Positions 1 through 7,644 are shown, counted from the first letter of the stretch. The stretch is 10,334 nucleotides of DNA from JBDTCS01 sp039923455 (GCA_039923455.1 JBDTCS010000181.1:1-10334), one strand, 5' to 3'. Notes: a model not told the origin generated them from the letters alone. A program made the numbers and translations.

Positions 1-1746
1 TTTGGTAACGGTTTGGACATTCAGCCGAATCTGATTACCGTCCCAGGCAATATCGACTTTGGTCTAGTGACGCCGGGTGTGACGAAAGATTCAAGCTTTT
101 ATTTCGTCTGCATTGGACCCGACACAGCGGTGATCAATACGCTTCAGCTTACGAATTCGAACGGAGGAATATTCTTCGACGCCAGCGTGGATGGCGTCAA
201 TGTGACCTTTCCCGATTCACTCGCTCCCGGGGATTCACTTAAGGTCGATGTGCATTTTATCGGACAAGAACCGCTCGGTCAAAAGGATGGAAGTGTCTTT
301 GCCGAAGGAAGTATCACCGGTACGAGCACCTGTATCCTGACCGGCAAAGTGGTACAAGCAGATATCCGTGTTTCGCCAACGTTCATCGACTTTGGTGACG
401 TATATCTCGGCTCCATTCACGACACAACCGTGACGATTTATAGCACCGGTGAGGTGCCACTTGTCTTGAACGAATTAGAATTGATCGCGTTTGGATTTTC
501 GATCATGAATCCTCCGATCGTCCCGCTAACACTTCAGCCTCACGAGTCACTGGTGCTTGATCTTCGGTTCAACCCGAACACGATCGGCCCGGTAACAACG
601 GCATTTGGTATGTTGGTCAAGGAAGCGTCTGAAGGCGGAAGATTTCGTTCGGTGAGTCTGAAAGCAAATGTGTTGCCGTCGCCAAGTGAGGTGAACAAAC
701 TCGCGCCCCTGGATTTTTATTGTGCTTCGGATTCGCAAATCACTCGGACTATCACACTCACCGATACCGGCACTGCTAAGTTGATACTAACGAGTGTGAA
801 CTCTACCGATAGCTTGCTGTTGATCCGTGCCTCCAGAGCGCTTCCGGATACGCTCTCAGAAGGGGAGTCAATTTCAATCACGATTACAGTAACGCCTGGA
901 AATTATCACGCGCAAAAGACGGCGATTGTTAGATTCTTAGGCGGCGAATCAGCATTCCAGTTTGACACGCTCTTCCTAAATCCGATTGCATTCCAAACCG
1001 GAATCAAGCTAATCAACCGTAGCATCTCGACGACCAGCTTTTCGGATACAGTGAACGTGGTTTCGACGTCGGATTTTTCGCAGTTCAATCTAAAGAGTTT
1101 TGATTGTTTTCTGCGTCTGGAGCATCAAGATTTCGGTCAGATCGTGCCAGGTTCGATCAAGCTTAATTCAAGCGTGATCACTTCTGGGTCCTACTCGGCG
1201 ACACTCCAGCCGGACGGTGTAACCTATTTGGTATCAATCACTTCGCCAACTCCGATGAAGTTCAATTCGGGATCGCTTGACGCGCAACCACTCTTTACTT
1301 TTGAAGTTGCAAAATTCATTGCGCTTGACACAACTTCGAATATTTTCGCTCAAGCTCGCTACCCCGAAAAAGAAGATTGTATCAATGTTTCGAGCGACAC
1401 GTCGCAAGCACTTGCTGGAGTTGCGTGTGGTAGCAACCTGATTCGGAAAGCACTCGGTAATAAATCGATTATCGGGTTGGTACAACTGACCACGAATCCC
1501 GTCCGTGATAACAACGCAGAACTTTTGCTCCAACTTGACAATCCAGCGAATGTCAGGATTAGCGTGATTGATCTACTCGGAGCAGAGAAACTTAGTCTGA
1601 ATAAAAACTACGCAGGATCAACGACGGACAATATCGCCCTTGATCTCCGTGGAATTTCGTCCGGTTCCTACGTGATTCGGACCGAAGCCACGACGCCGAA
1701 TGCACAGCACGAAGTGAGAATCCTTCATCTCACGAAACTCCAATAG
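1..1746 (+). CDS. Exported ASH/choice-of-anchor-D repeat protein with T9SS C-terminal sorting domain (5' partial)
   Basis: The frame is open from base 1 to a TAG at 1744-1746, so the gene starts outside the window. A TTG at 13 is only an internal codon. About 581 residues are visible. Three Ig-like repeats of the ASH (ASPM-SPD-2-Hydin)/choice-of-anchor-D type follow one another, at roughly residues 5-120, 121-225 and 228-335. The first two carry the typical 'IDFG.V..G' opening (NIDFGLVTPG, FIDFGDVYLG). A further beta-rich segment (about 337-475) is unassigned. The last 90 residues resemble a T9SS type A sorting domain: a TTNPVRDN opening, a 'VIDLLG' strand, a 'LDLRGISSGSYVIR' strand and a basic ending (HLTKLQ). 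In this family the tail directs the protein through the T9SS to the cell surface and is usually cleaved there. The role is probably adhesive or structural; no catalytic motif is visible. The missing N-terminus may carry an IgGFc-binding-like domain, as in the gene at 8888. I am sure of the general class but not of the ligand. Confidence 0.85.
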   Translation, partial: FGNGLDIQPNLITVPGNIDFGLVTPGVTKDSSFYFVCIGPDTAVINTLQLTNSNGGIFFDASVDGVNVTFPDSLAPGDSLKVDVHFIGQEPLGQKDGSVFAEGSITGTSTCILTGKVVQADIRVSPTFIDFGDVYLGSIHDTTVTIYSTGEVPLVLNELELIAFGFSIMNPPIVPLTLQPHESLVLDLRFNPNTIGPVTTAFGMLVKEASEGGRFRSVSLKANVLPSPSEVNKLAPLDFYCASDSQITRTITLTDTGTAKLILTSVNSTDSLLLIRASRALPDTLSEGESISITITVTPGNYHAQKTAIVRFLGGESAFQFDTLFLNPIAFQTGIKLINRSISTTSFSDTVNVVSTSDFSQFNLKSFDCFLRLEHQDFGQIVPGSIKLNSSVITSGSYSATLQPDGVTYLVSITSPTPMKFNSGSLDAQPLFTFEVAKFIALDTTSNIFAQARYPEKEDCINVSSDTSQALAGVACGSNLIRKALGNKSIIGLVQLTTNPVRDNNAELLLQLDNPANVRISVIDLLGAEKLSLNKNYAGSTTDNIALDLRGISSGSYVIRTEATTPNAQHEVRILHLTKLQ

Positions 1747-1812
1747 CTAAAATTCTCAGGTTAGGCCGATAATGGGCACTCGGTGAATTCGGAGTTCGTC
1801 TCGCGCTCGCCG

Positions 1813-1820
1813 TATTTTTG
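1813..1820 (+). promoter_or_regulatory. Candidate Bacteroidota-type -7 box (TATTTTTG)
   Basis: TATTTTTG matches the Bacteroidota -7 consensus TAnnTTTG exactly and ends 4 nt before the ATG at 1825. A start site about 5 nt downstream would give a leaderless or nearly leaderless mRNA. No clear TTG/TTTG -33 element lies at the expected distance (the region around 1788-1797 has only TTC), so this could be chance. It sits in the 78-nt gap after the stop at 1746, which shows no convincing terminator. Confidence 0.3.
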
Positions 1821-1824
1821 CACC

Positions 1825-2430
1825 ATGACAGAGACAAGACCCGATAGAAAGCAAATACGCCGTGATCGACTTCGGCTTCGAGACGAATTGCCGCTTGCGG
1901 CCCGAGAGGAATTCTCGGCTCGTATCGTCGCCCAAACCATCGAGATACTCGCAGCAGCGCAGGTGCGTATCGTGCACTGTTATGTAAGTTTTCGCTCCGA
2001 GGTTGATACGAGTGGTCTCATTGACTGGCTACTTGCCAACGGGATTCGCGTCATCGCGCCGATCGTCCGACCCGATCCTACTGATGTGGGAAGACAAGAG
2101 ATGCGCTGTGTCGAAATCACCAAAGTTGCCGATCTCGTACCAGGACATTTTGGAATTCCCGAGCCCGCAGGCGAGCCCTTCACCGACGAAGCGGTGATCG
2201 ATGTGATTATTCAACCGCTCGCATCTTTTGATCGTCGAGGCGCACGGCTTGGTTACGGCAAAGGACTCTATGACAAATTTCTTTCTCGCTTACCCGAAAA
2301 AACTTGGAAGCTTGGACTCGCTTTCAGTGTTCAAGAGGTGGAGCACGTTCCGGAATTACCACACGATGAGCGAATGGATGTCGTGGTCACGGAGCGAGAG
2401 GTGATCCGTTGCGCAGAGGAAGTTAGTTAA
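1825..2430 (+). CDS. 5-formyltetrahydrofolate cyclo-ligase (MTHFS/YgfA family)
   Basis: This enzyme performs the ATP- and Mg-dependent conversion of 5-formyl-THF to 5,10-methenyl-THF, returning this storage folate to the cytosolic one-carbon pool. The 201-residue protein has the family's usual length. It shows an N-terminal basic helix with Lys9 (RKQIRRDRLRLRDEL), a YVSFRSEVDT strand-turn at 53-62, a G-IPEP motif near 110-114, and the signature FDRRGARLGYGKGLYDKFL at 135-153, which forms the nucleotide/folate site. A C-terminal PHDERMDVVVTE segment lies at 179-190. The ATG at 1825 is preferred over an in-frame GTG at 1783, because the extra 14 residues lie outside the family domain and the ATG is preceded by a -7-like box. 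There is no Shine-Dalgarno sequence. The PspC-like gene follows after 32 nt on the same strand, so the two could be co-transcribed, although they share no obvious pathway. Confidence 0.93.
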   Translation: MTETRPDRKQIRRDRLRLRDELPLAAREEFSARIVAQTIEILAAAQVRIVHCYVSFRSEVDTSGLIDWLLANGIRVIAPIVRPDPTDVGRQEMRCVEITKVADLVPGHFGIPEPAGEPFTDEAVIDVIIQPLASFDRRGARLGYGKGLYDKFLSRLPEKTWKLGLAFSVQEVEHVPELPHDERMDVVVTEREVIRCAEEVS

Positions 2431-2462
2431 CGAAATAAATCAGTCCGCAGATATTTGTGAGA

Positions 2463-3740
2463 ATGCTGTATCGTCCCGCTGAGGGAAGAATTGTCGGTGG
2501 CGTCGCGAAAGCCTTCGCCGAGCGATACGCGCTGCACGTGAGTTTGGTACGACTTACGTGGCTCACATTTTTTATATCCTCTGAGATTGGAATTTTACTT
2601 TACGTAATGCTTTGGCTCTCGATTCCATCCGAGCGTTCGATCACGCCTCGCTTGAGTTTGAACACAAATGATGCGCCAAACCCGCAATCCCGATTCGAGC
2701 GTCTTAGCGCACTCTTGATGCTCCATGCCGGACACGAACGCAACTCCAGAGCCCGCAGACTTCCCGCAGCACTCGGCCTTTTTGTTTTCGGCGCAATCTT
2801 CTATATTCGCGGCGGTAACGAAATGAGTCCCTTCGTGCTTTCGCAAGGGTTAGAAACATTCTTAACCAATCTATGGCGTATCAGCGGTGCGCTATTATTC
2901 TTTTCATTGGCACTGCATTTTTTGACTCCCGGCGGTCGAATTCCGGAAGTTGTTCTTGAAGCTCATGAACACGATCGCGTAGAAACCGATCGAACAGAAA
3001 CACGCGCAATGCTTGGGCTAACTTCAGGAATTGCGAGTACGCTCGGAATTGAAACCGCGTACTTGCGAACACTCATCGCAATTCTCAATATCTTCACGTT
3101 CGGATTGCTCGGCTTGATCTATCTCATCACGTCTGCTCTCATCGAACGCAAACGTGCGGGAATACTGCTTGAGCAACAAAGCGCAATGACTGTACGAAGC
3201 TCCGCCACGATCGAGAGTACGCTTTCCGGTGCCGTGCGTTTAACGATCGGTCTTTTACTGTTGGCGCTCGCATTGATACGAGTCGCGACGGAGTTTCGAT
3301 TCTTCTTCTTCAACGAGCCATTCGCGGTGGGGTTGACGCTTGCAATCATTGGGCTCGTGCTATCTATCAGTGCGTTCATGAAAGGGATTGCGGGCAGTGC
3401 ACCAAGGTTATGGCTACTCGCAGGAACGGCGATATTATTTATCGGACTCTATGAACTCTCGACGACAATCTTTTCCGTCCAACCCGATCTTGAACAGCGT
3501 TTCGAAATCGATTATTTATTTGCCGGAGCCGCACTAATATTTTATTCGATTGCCACATTTAATAAACGCGCACAATGGCTTGCGGGAGTATGCTTGGGCA
3601 TCGCGTTTATCGTCCTCGGACTATTTTTGCAATCACACTTCTTTCCGACTGCCTATTTGCTGAAGTTAGAAATGTTTTATGCATTCTTTTATCCTGCGAT
3701 CTTCAGTGGCGCTGGACTTTGGTTATTGTTCGAACGATAG
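2463..3740 (+). CDS. Multi-pass membrane protein with two PspC-like segments
   Basis: The 425-residue protein opens with a clear PspC domain (residues 2-57: LYRPAEGRIVGGVAKAFAERY, then a long hydrophobic helix ending LYVMLWLSIP). A second, more diverged PspC-like unit lies at about 182-230 (LGLTSGIAS, an LRTLIAILNIF helix, then GLIYLITSALIE). Further hydrophobic segments lie near 101-117, 139-154, 258-274, 287-305, 315-332, 350-365, 372-390 and 405-423, giving about ten membrane passes in all. In proteobacteria PspC is an inner-membrane sensor of envelope stress. Larger PspC-containing proteins are common in Bacteroidota and their job is mostly unknown, so no specific function is claimed. ATG 2463 is preferred to GTG 2457 because the domain begins at once. 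No Shine-Dalgarno sequence is present; GATATTTG at 2450-2457 is one base off the TAnnTTTG box. The stop codon ends 4 nt before the convergent polA stop. Confidence 0.85.
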   Translation: MLYRPAEGRIVGGVAKAFAERYALHVSLVRLTWLTFFISSEIGILLYVMLWLSIPSERSITPRLSLNTNDAPNPQSRFERLSALLMLHAGHERNSRARRLPAALGLFVFGAIFYIRGGNEMSPFVLSQGLETFLTNLWRISGALLFFSLALHFLTPGGRIPEVVLEAHEHDRVETDRTETRAMLGLTSGIASTLGIETAYLRTLIAILNIFTFGLLGLIYLITSALIERKRAGILLEQQSAMTVRSSATIESTLSGAVRLTIGLLLLALALIRVATEFRFFFFNEPFAVGLTLAIIGLVLSISAFMKGIAGSAPRLWLLAGTAILFIGLYELSTTIFSVQPDLEQRFEIDYLFAGAALIFYSIATFNKRAQWLAGVCLGIAFIVLGLFLQSHFFPTAYLLKLEMFYAFFYPAIFSGAGLWLLFER

Positions 3741-3744
3741 TCAA

Positions 3745-6693
3745 TTAATGGGCATCATACCAAGATGTCCCGATCCCTGCCTCGACTTCAATCGCGACGA
3801 TCATCGGCATTGCGTTTTCCATCAGTGGCACGACAACCTCACGAATCTTCTCTTTTTCTTCCGACACAACATCAAACACAAGTTCATCATGCACTTGCAT
3901 GATCATGAGTGATCGCATGTTTTCTTTTTCCAGCTCGCGCTGAATGTTTATCATTGCGAGCTTCATCATGTCAGCGGCTGTTCCCTGTATCGGCATGTTG
4001 ATCGCGGCGCGTTCCTCGGCTGATCGCACCGCGTGATTGGCCGCAAGAATATTCTTCATATACCGCCTACGACCATTTAGCGTCTGCACGTATCCCTTCT
4101 CCCGAGCGAACGTGAGTGTATCCTCCATGTATTGCTTAATAGTAGGGAAGGCCTGAAAATATTTCTTAATGATTTCGGAGCCTTCGCTCTGCGGAATGTT
4201 GAGCCTTCGAGCGAGTCCAAAGGCGCCGATGCCATACATAATTCCGTAGTTTACTTCCTTGGCTTTGCGGCGCATATCTCGATTGACTTCTTCGAGCGAA
4301 ACTCCAAAGACACTCGCCGCTGTGCGAGTGTGAATATCTTCGTGATTCTTGAACGCCTCGAGCAAGGATGCATCTTTCGTGATGTGCGCAATGATACGCA
4401 ACTCGATCTGTGAATAATCCGCTGAGAATATCAATCCATCTTTATGACGCGAAACGAACGCTTTGCGAATATCGCGTCCCATCTCGGTGCGAATCGGAAT
4501 ATTTTGCAGATTCGGATTGGTCGAAGAGATACGCCCGGTTGCAACAACCGCCTGATTGTAACTCGTGTGTACCATGCCGGTCTTCGCATTCACCAGCTGT
4601 GGCAACGCATCCACATACGTACTCCGTAACTTTTGGTACTGCCGATAGTTGAGAATATCTTCGGCAATAGGATGCTCAGTGCGAAGTTCATCGAGCACAG
4701 CCGCATTGGTGGAAAATCCCGTCTTCGTTTTCTTGCCCTGCTTTAGGCCGAGCTTATTGAATAGCACATCCGCAAGTTGCTTCGTGGAATCGATATTGAA
4801 CGGTCCACCCGCAGCAGCATAGATCTTCGTGCAAAGATTCTCGGCTTCGCGCTCCATTTCCTTGCTTGCGATTTTAAGCATCTCCGTATCGATCTTCACA
4901 CCATTGAATTCAACGGTCGTGAGCACTTCGACGGTGGGGAAGTCGATCTCCTCGCATAGCTCCAGAAGCGCTTCCGATTTGAGCTTCGGCAGTAAGGCCT
5001 GTTTGAGCTTTAGTGTGACGTCGGAATCTTCAGCGCCATACTCCGCGAGTCTGGTTGTCGGTGCGAGTCCCATTGTCTCGCGAGAAGTGCTCTCCTTGAG
5101 TTGTCCGACAACATCGCTGAGCGGTACAGGTCGGTAGTGCAGATGTTCGAGCGCAAGCGAATCCATCGAATGCGATCCTTCCGCACGCAGAACATACGCG
5201 CCAACCATCGTATCAAAACTAAGCGGACTCACTTTCACTCCGTGATGCCGCAAAAGCAACGCGTCATACTTTATGTTTTGCCCAACCTTGTTTATCTTAG
5301 GATTTTCCAATACGGGTTTCAGAATTTCGATCACTAATGTTGGAGCAAGTCCGGTAGAAAAAGCATTCTCCGAATTATTTGCCTCGGGCGTTTCCGAATC
5401 ATTGCCCGTCGCAAAGAGGTCGGCATCGTTCATGTCGATGCCTCGTTCCGGAATGTTGATTGGCACGTAGTAAGCTTCGCCTGGCTTGGCGCAAAATGAG
5501 ATACCAATCATCTCTGCACTATTGGCATCGAGCGAAGTGGATTCCAGATCGACCGCAAATTCTTTCTGCTTGCCGAGCATCGTCGCAAGCGCTCGCAAGC
5601 CCTTTTCCGTTTTCACCACCACATACGCGTGCGGGGTATTGCGAATATTGGATTCCTCACTTGATAGAGCAAAATCAAACTGAGTTTCAGCCTCATCTTC
5701 GGCTGACTGTATTGGAAACGATGTGTCGTCCGTCGCAGCGTTCGTGTCTGCCCCATCACCATCGAGTGCGTTCCCCTCTTGATTTTGCTCTTGAAGAATC
5801 TTCTTCGTCAGCGATTTAAAGCCTTGATCGAGAAAGAGTTTTTCGAGTTGAGCATAATCGGGACGGTTGCCATAACGGAGATCGTCCAGCGAGAACGGGA
5901 GTGGCACTTTTGTATCAATCGTCGCGAGTTCAAGCGAGAGGATTGCATTTGCATGTTCATTCGCAAGCTTCTCTCGCAAACCTTTTTTCTCGATCGATGA
6001 TATCGCCTTGTAAATTCCTTCGACGGAGCCATACTGCGCGATCAAAGGCGCTGCTGTTTTTTCGCCAACACCCCGAACACCCGGAATATTATCACTCGCA
6101 TCGCCTACGAGCGCGAGATAATCAATAATCTGTATTGGCTCGATGCCGTATTTATTGCGCACAGCCTGCTCGTCGAAGATCTCCATTTCGCGACCTTCTT
6201 TTGCCGGTCGCAGAATCTTCACCTTCGCAGTTACCAATTGGCAAAAATCTTTGTCCGGCGTGACGAGCAACGAATCGATTCCGGCAGCTTCTGCCTTGCG
6301 AGCAAGTGTACCAATCACATCATCGGCTTCGTAGCCATCAAGTTCAACGAGTGGAATATTATATGCACGCACGATCTCCTTGATTTTCGCGAGTTGCGGG
6401 ACCATATCCTCCGGCATGCGCTCGCGATTAGCCTTGTACTCCGCATACATCTTATGCCGAAATGTCGGAGCCGCAGTATCAAAACAAACGGCAGCGTGTG
6501 TCGGCGAGTGGTGCTCCAGAAATTGCAAGAGCGCCATGATGAAACCGTAGACAGCGCTTGTGTTCTCACCGGCGGCATTGACAAGTGGACGCGCGATGAA
6601 TGCAAAGTAGGCACGATAGGCTAAAGCCATCGCATCAAACAGCACCAAGAGTTCGGTACCAGTATTCTCGTGCTTCGGAAGTTTAAAACGCAT
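3745..6693 (-). CDS. polA: DNA polymerase I, with 5' nuclease, proofreading and polymerase domains
   Basis: Pol I fills gaps, removes Okazaki RNA primers and works in excision repair. The 982-residue protein is complete. The 5' nuclease domain (about 12-300) shows FDAMALAYRAY, GYEADDVIGTLA at 120-131, TPDKDF at 145-150 and the GDASDNIPGVRGVGEKTA helix-hairpin-helix at 197-214. The 3'-5' exonuclease (about 355-575) keeps all expected metal ligands: Asp382/Glu384, Asp477, and Tyr552/Asp556 (YGAED), so proofreading should be active. The polymerase has TGRISSTNPNLQNIP at 719-733, motif A DYSQIELR at 759-766, motif B from Arg808 to Gly821, and motif C VHDELVFD at 934-941. The residue matching E. 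coli Phe762 is Tyr816. The protein is longer than the E. coli enzyme (928 aa) because of an acidic linker at about 301-350 and an insertion at about 418-449. The start at 6693 lies just ahead of the nuclease core. There is no Shine-Dalgarno sequence. The SprT-like gene lies 106 nt upstream on the same strand. Confidence 0.98.
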   Translation of the reverse strand: MRFKLPKHENTGTELLVLFDAMALAYRAYFAFIARPLVNAAGENTSAVYGFIMALLQFLEHHSPTHAAVCFDTAAPTFRHKMYAEYKANRERMPEDMVPQLAKIKEIVRAYNIPLVELDGYEADDVIGTLARKAEAAGIDSLLVTPDKDFCQLVTAKVKILRPAKEGREMEIFDEQAVRNKYGIEPIQIIDYLALVGDASDNIPGVRGVGEKTAAPLIAQYGSVEGIYKAISSIEKKGLREKLANEHANAILSLELATIDTKVPLPFSLDDLRYGNRPDYAQLEKLFLDQGFKSLTKKILQEQNQEGNALDGDGADTNAATDDTSFPIQSAEDEAETQFDFALSSEESNIRNTPHAYVVVKTEKGLRALATMLGKQKEFAVDLESTSLDANSAEMIGISFCAKPGEAYYVPINIPERGIDMNDADLFATGNDSETPEANNSENAFSTGLAPTLVIEILKPVLENPKINKVGQNIKYDALLLRHHGVKVSPLSFDTMVGAYVLRAEGSHSMDSLALEHLHYRPVPLSDVVGQLKESTSRETMGLAPTTRLAEYGAEDSDVTLKLKQALLPKLKSEALLELCEEIDFPTVEVLTTVEFNGVKIDTEMLKIASKEMEREAENLCTKIYAAAGGPFNIDSTKQLADVLFNKLGLKQGKKTKTGFSTNAAVLDELRTEHPIAEDILNYRQYQKLRSTYVDALPQLVNAKTGMVHTSYNQAVVATGRISSTNPNLQNIPIRTEMGRDIRKAFVSRHKDGLIFSADYSQIELRIIAHITKDASLLEAFKNHEDIHTRTAASVFGVSLEEVNRDMRRKAKEVNYGIMYGIGAFGLARRLNIPQSEGSEIIKKYFQAFPTIKQYMEDTLTFAREKGYVQTLNGRRRYMKNILAANHAVRSAEERAAINMPIQGTAADMMKLAMINIQRELEKENMRSLMIMQVHDELVFDVVSEEKEKIREVVVPLMENAMPMIVAIEVEAGIGTSWYDAH

Positions 6694-6759
6694 GTTCAGT
6701 GAGAATCAAAATATCAGTAGTACGTAATCGGTTGTCTGAGATGCCTATAACACTTGGCG

Positions 6760-6797
6760 CGAAGTTACGAACGAAGTGGCCCCTGTGCCGAAGTGGC
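6760..6797. repeat. Short CGAAGT direct repeats between the SprT-like gene and polA
   Basis: CGAAGT occurs at 6760, 6772 and 6789; the last two copies extend to CGAAGTGGC (6772-6780 and 6789-6797). The repeats lie in the 106-nt gap just beyond the SprT-like stop codon and upstream of polA. Spacings of 12 and 17 nt are irregular. They could be a protein-binding cluster or simple local duplication. I see no strong hairpin with a T-tract here, so no terminator is called. Confidence 0.35.
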
Positions 6798-6799
6798 AG

Positions 6800-7507
6800 T
6801 TATGCGCTCGCGAGTCGAAAAAGGAAACGCGTATCAAATTTCCCACGAGAGAATGAATCGCAACACGTTTTACAAGCATATCGAAGTGCCCGCTTCGTAC
6901 GAAATCTGTGCTTCGTAAAACAATTCGGACACTCGACAACAACCGGTTTTTGCTTTTGCTCCGTGACAGCTCGTTTTGTGCTTAGCAGAGCGGTCATTGG
7001 TGCCTTACGTCCTGAGCCACCAATCGAACGAAGCAACGTATAGAACGCTCTATTGTGTGCACGAATTCGGATATGCGCGATCTCGTGCAGCATGGTTTCC
7101 AGAAACTCAGAATCGCCGAACTCGACAGTCATTGAGAGCGAAATGCCGATAGTCTGCTTACGATAATTATAGAACCCTCCGGTAGCTCTTCGCGCGAAAA
7201 CAATTGTAGGCTTTGAAAGCTGGCCCGAGAAATACTCCGTGTTCACACGATCAAAAGTCTTCTGCGCAAGTTCCATAAACCGAGAGAGTTCGAACAGCCA
7301 AAACAATTCATTCTCCAGATTGTGATCGGCAATGAATTCCTCGGGAACACCGTAGCGTCGAAGTGCCCGGACATACTCCCGAAAAAGCTTCATCTCGGTC
7401 GGCACTCGATCCGACTTGGCTTTGCGGGGCTTTGCCTTCGACTTCTCGGGTATTACCTGCTGAGGTTTGGCCTTTCGACGAAACAGGGACAAATTTATGC
7501 CCTTCAT
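6800..7507 (-). CDS. SprT-like zinc metalloprotease with C-terminal zinc ribbon
   Basis: The 235-residue protein has the SprT-family layout. A metalloprotease core (about 78-170) holds HEIAH at 141-145 and a third likely zinc ligand at His151 (AHNRAFYTLL). A C-terminal zinc ribbon uses CPNC at 193-196 and CKTC at 212-215, with a further Cys216. The N-terminal 75 residues are an extension, strongly basic at about 10-33 (many Lys/Arg), which could contact nucleic acid. Eukaryotic relatives (Spartan/DVC1) degrade proteins crosslinked to DNA; the bacterial SprT role is poorly known, so a DNA-repair role here is inference, mildly supported by polA downstream on the same strand. ATG at 7507 is chosen over an in-frame TTG at 7525, which adds only six residues. 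No clear Shine-Dalgarno sequence is present. The gene is divergent from the PorV/PorQ-family gene, sharing a 137-nt intergenic region. Confidence 0.88.
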   Translation of the reverse strand: MKGINLSLFRRKAKPQQVIPEKSKAKPRKAKSDRVPTEMKLFREYVRALRRYGVPEEFIADHNLENELFWLFELSRFMELAQKTFDRVNTEYFSGQLSKPTIVFARRATGGFYNYRKQTIGISLSMTVEFGDSEFLETMLHEIAHIRIRAHNRAFYTLLRSIGGSGRKAPMTALLSTKRAVTEQKQKPVVVECPNCFTKHRFRTKRALRYACKTCCDSFSRGKFDTRFLFRLASA

Positions 7508-7519
7508 TAAGACGCTTTC

Positions 7520-7548
7520 TTGCAATTATTCTTCCAACGATAGTTTTA
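7520..7548 (+). promoter_or_regulatory. Weak candidate promoter for the PorV/PorQ-family gene
   Basis: TTG at 7520-7522 and TAGTTTTA at 7541-7548 are separated by 18 nt. This resembles the Bacteroidota -33/-7 pair (TTG and TAnnTTTG), with one mismatch in the last position. If used, the transcript would begin near 7553 and include the hairpin at 7586-7616 in a leader of about 90 nt. The evidence is motif-only. Confidence 0.2.
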
Positions 7549-7585
7549 TATCTTGAAGAACGAAGTTTTTAAGAAATTGATTGGC

Positions 7586-7616
7586 GCTTTTTGCCGATTT
7601 TGAGTCGGCAAAAGGC
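7586..7616 (+). promoter_or_regulatory. 12-bp inverted repeat/leader hairpin upstream of the PorV/PorQ-family gene
   Basis: Bases 7589-7597 (TTTTGCCGA) are perfectly complementary to 7605-7613 (TCGGCAAAA). As RNA the stem extends outward by a G-U pair (7588/7614), C-G (7587/7615) and G-C (7586/7616), giving 12 pairs around a 7-nt loop (7598-7604). It ends 28 nt before the chosen GTG start at 7645. Neither strand has a T-tract after the stem, so it does not look like an intrinsic terminator. It could be an RNA-stabilising or translation-controlling leader hairpin, or a dyad operator in the divergent promoter region. Confidence 0.6.
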
Positions 7617-7644
7617 AGTCATCCCATTCCACAAACCTATTTAC

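Noticed and set aside
961..1430. The unassigned beta-rich region of the first protein as a cohesin, paired with the dockerin-like loop of the PorV/PorQ-family protein
   Set aside because: The cohesin resemblance is only a vague strand pattern, and a single EF-hand loop inside a barrel is not a two-loop dockerin.
6238..6624. A 128-codon plus-strand frame inside polA, along with other plus-strand frames across 4100-6300
   Set aside because: All lie opposite conserved Pol I motifs in a complete 982-residue protein, and their translations show no domain.
6760..6797. CGAAGT repeats as a CRISPR or iteron array
   Set aside because: There are only three 6-9 bp units with irregular spacing. Similar CGAAGTG strings also occur within the SprT-like coding sequence (6882 and 7359), so they may just reflect local composition.
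7586..7616. The 12-bp inverted repeat as an intrinsic terminator
   Set aside because: It lies between divergent genes with no upstream gene to terminate, and on both strands the stem is followed by A/G rather than T.
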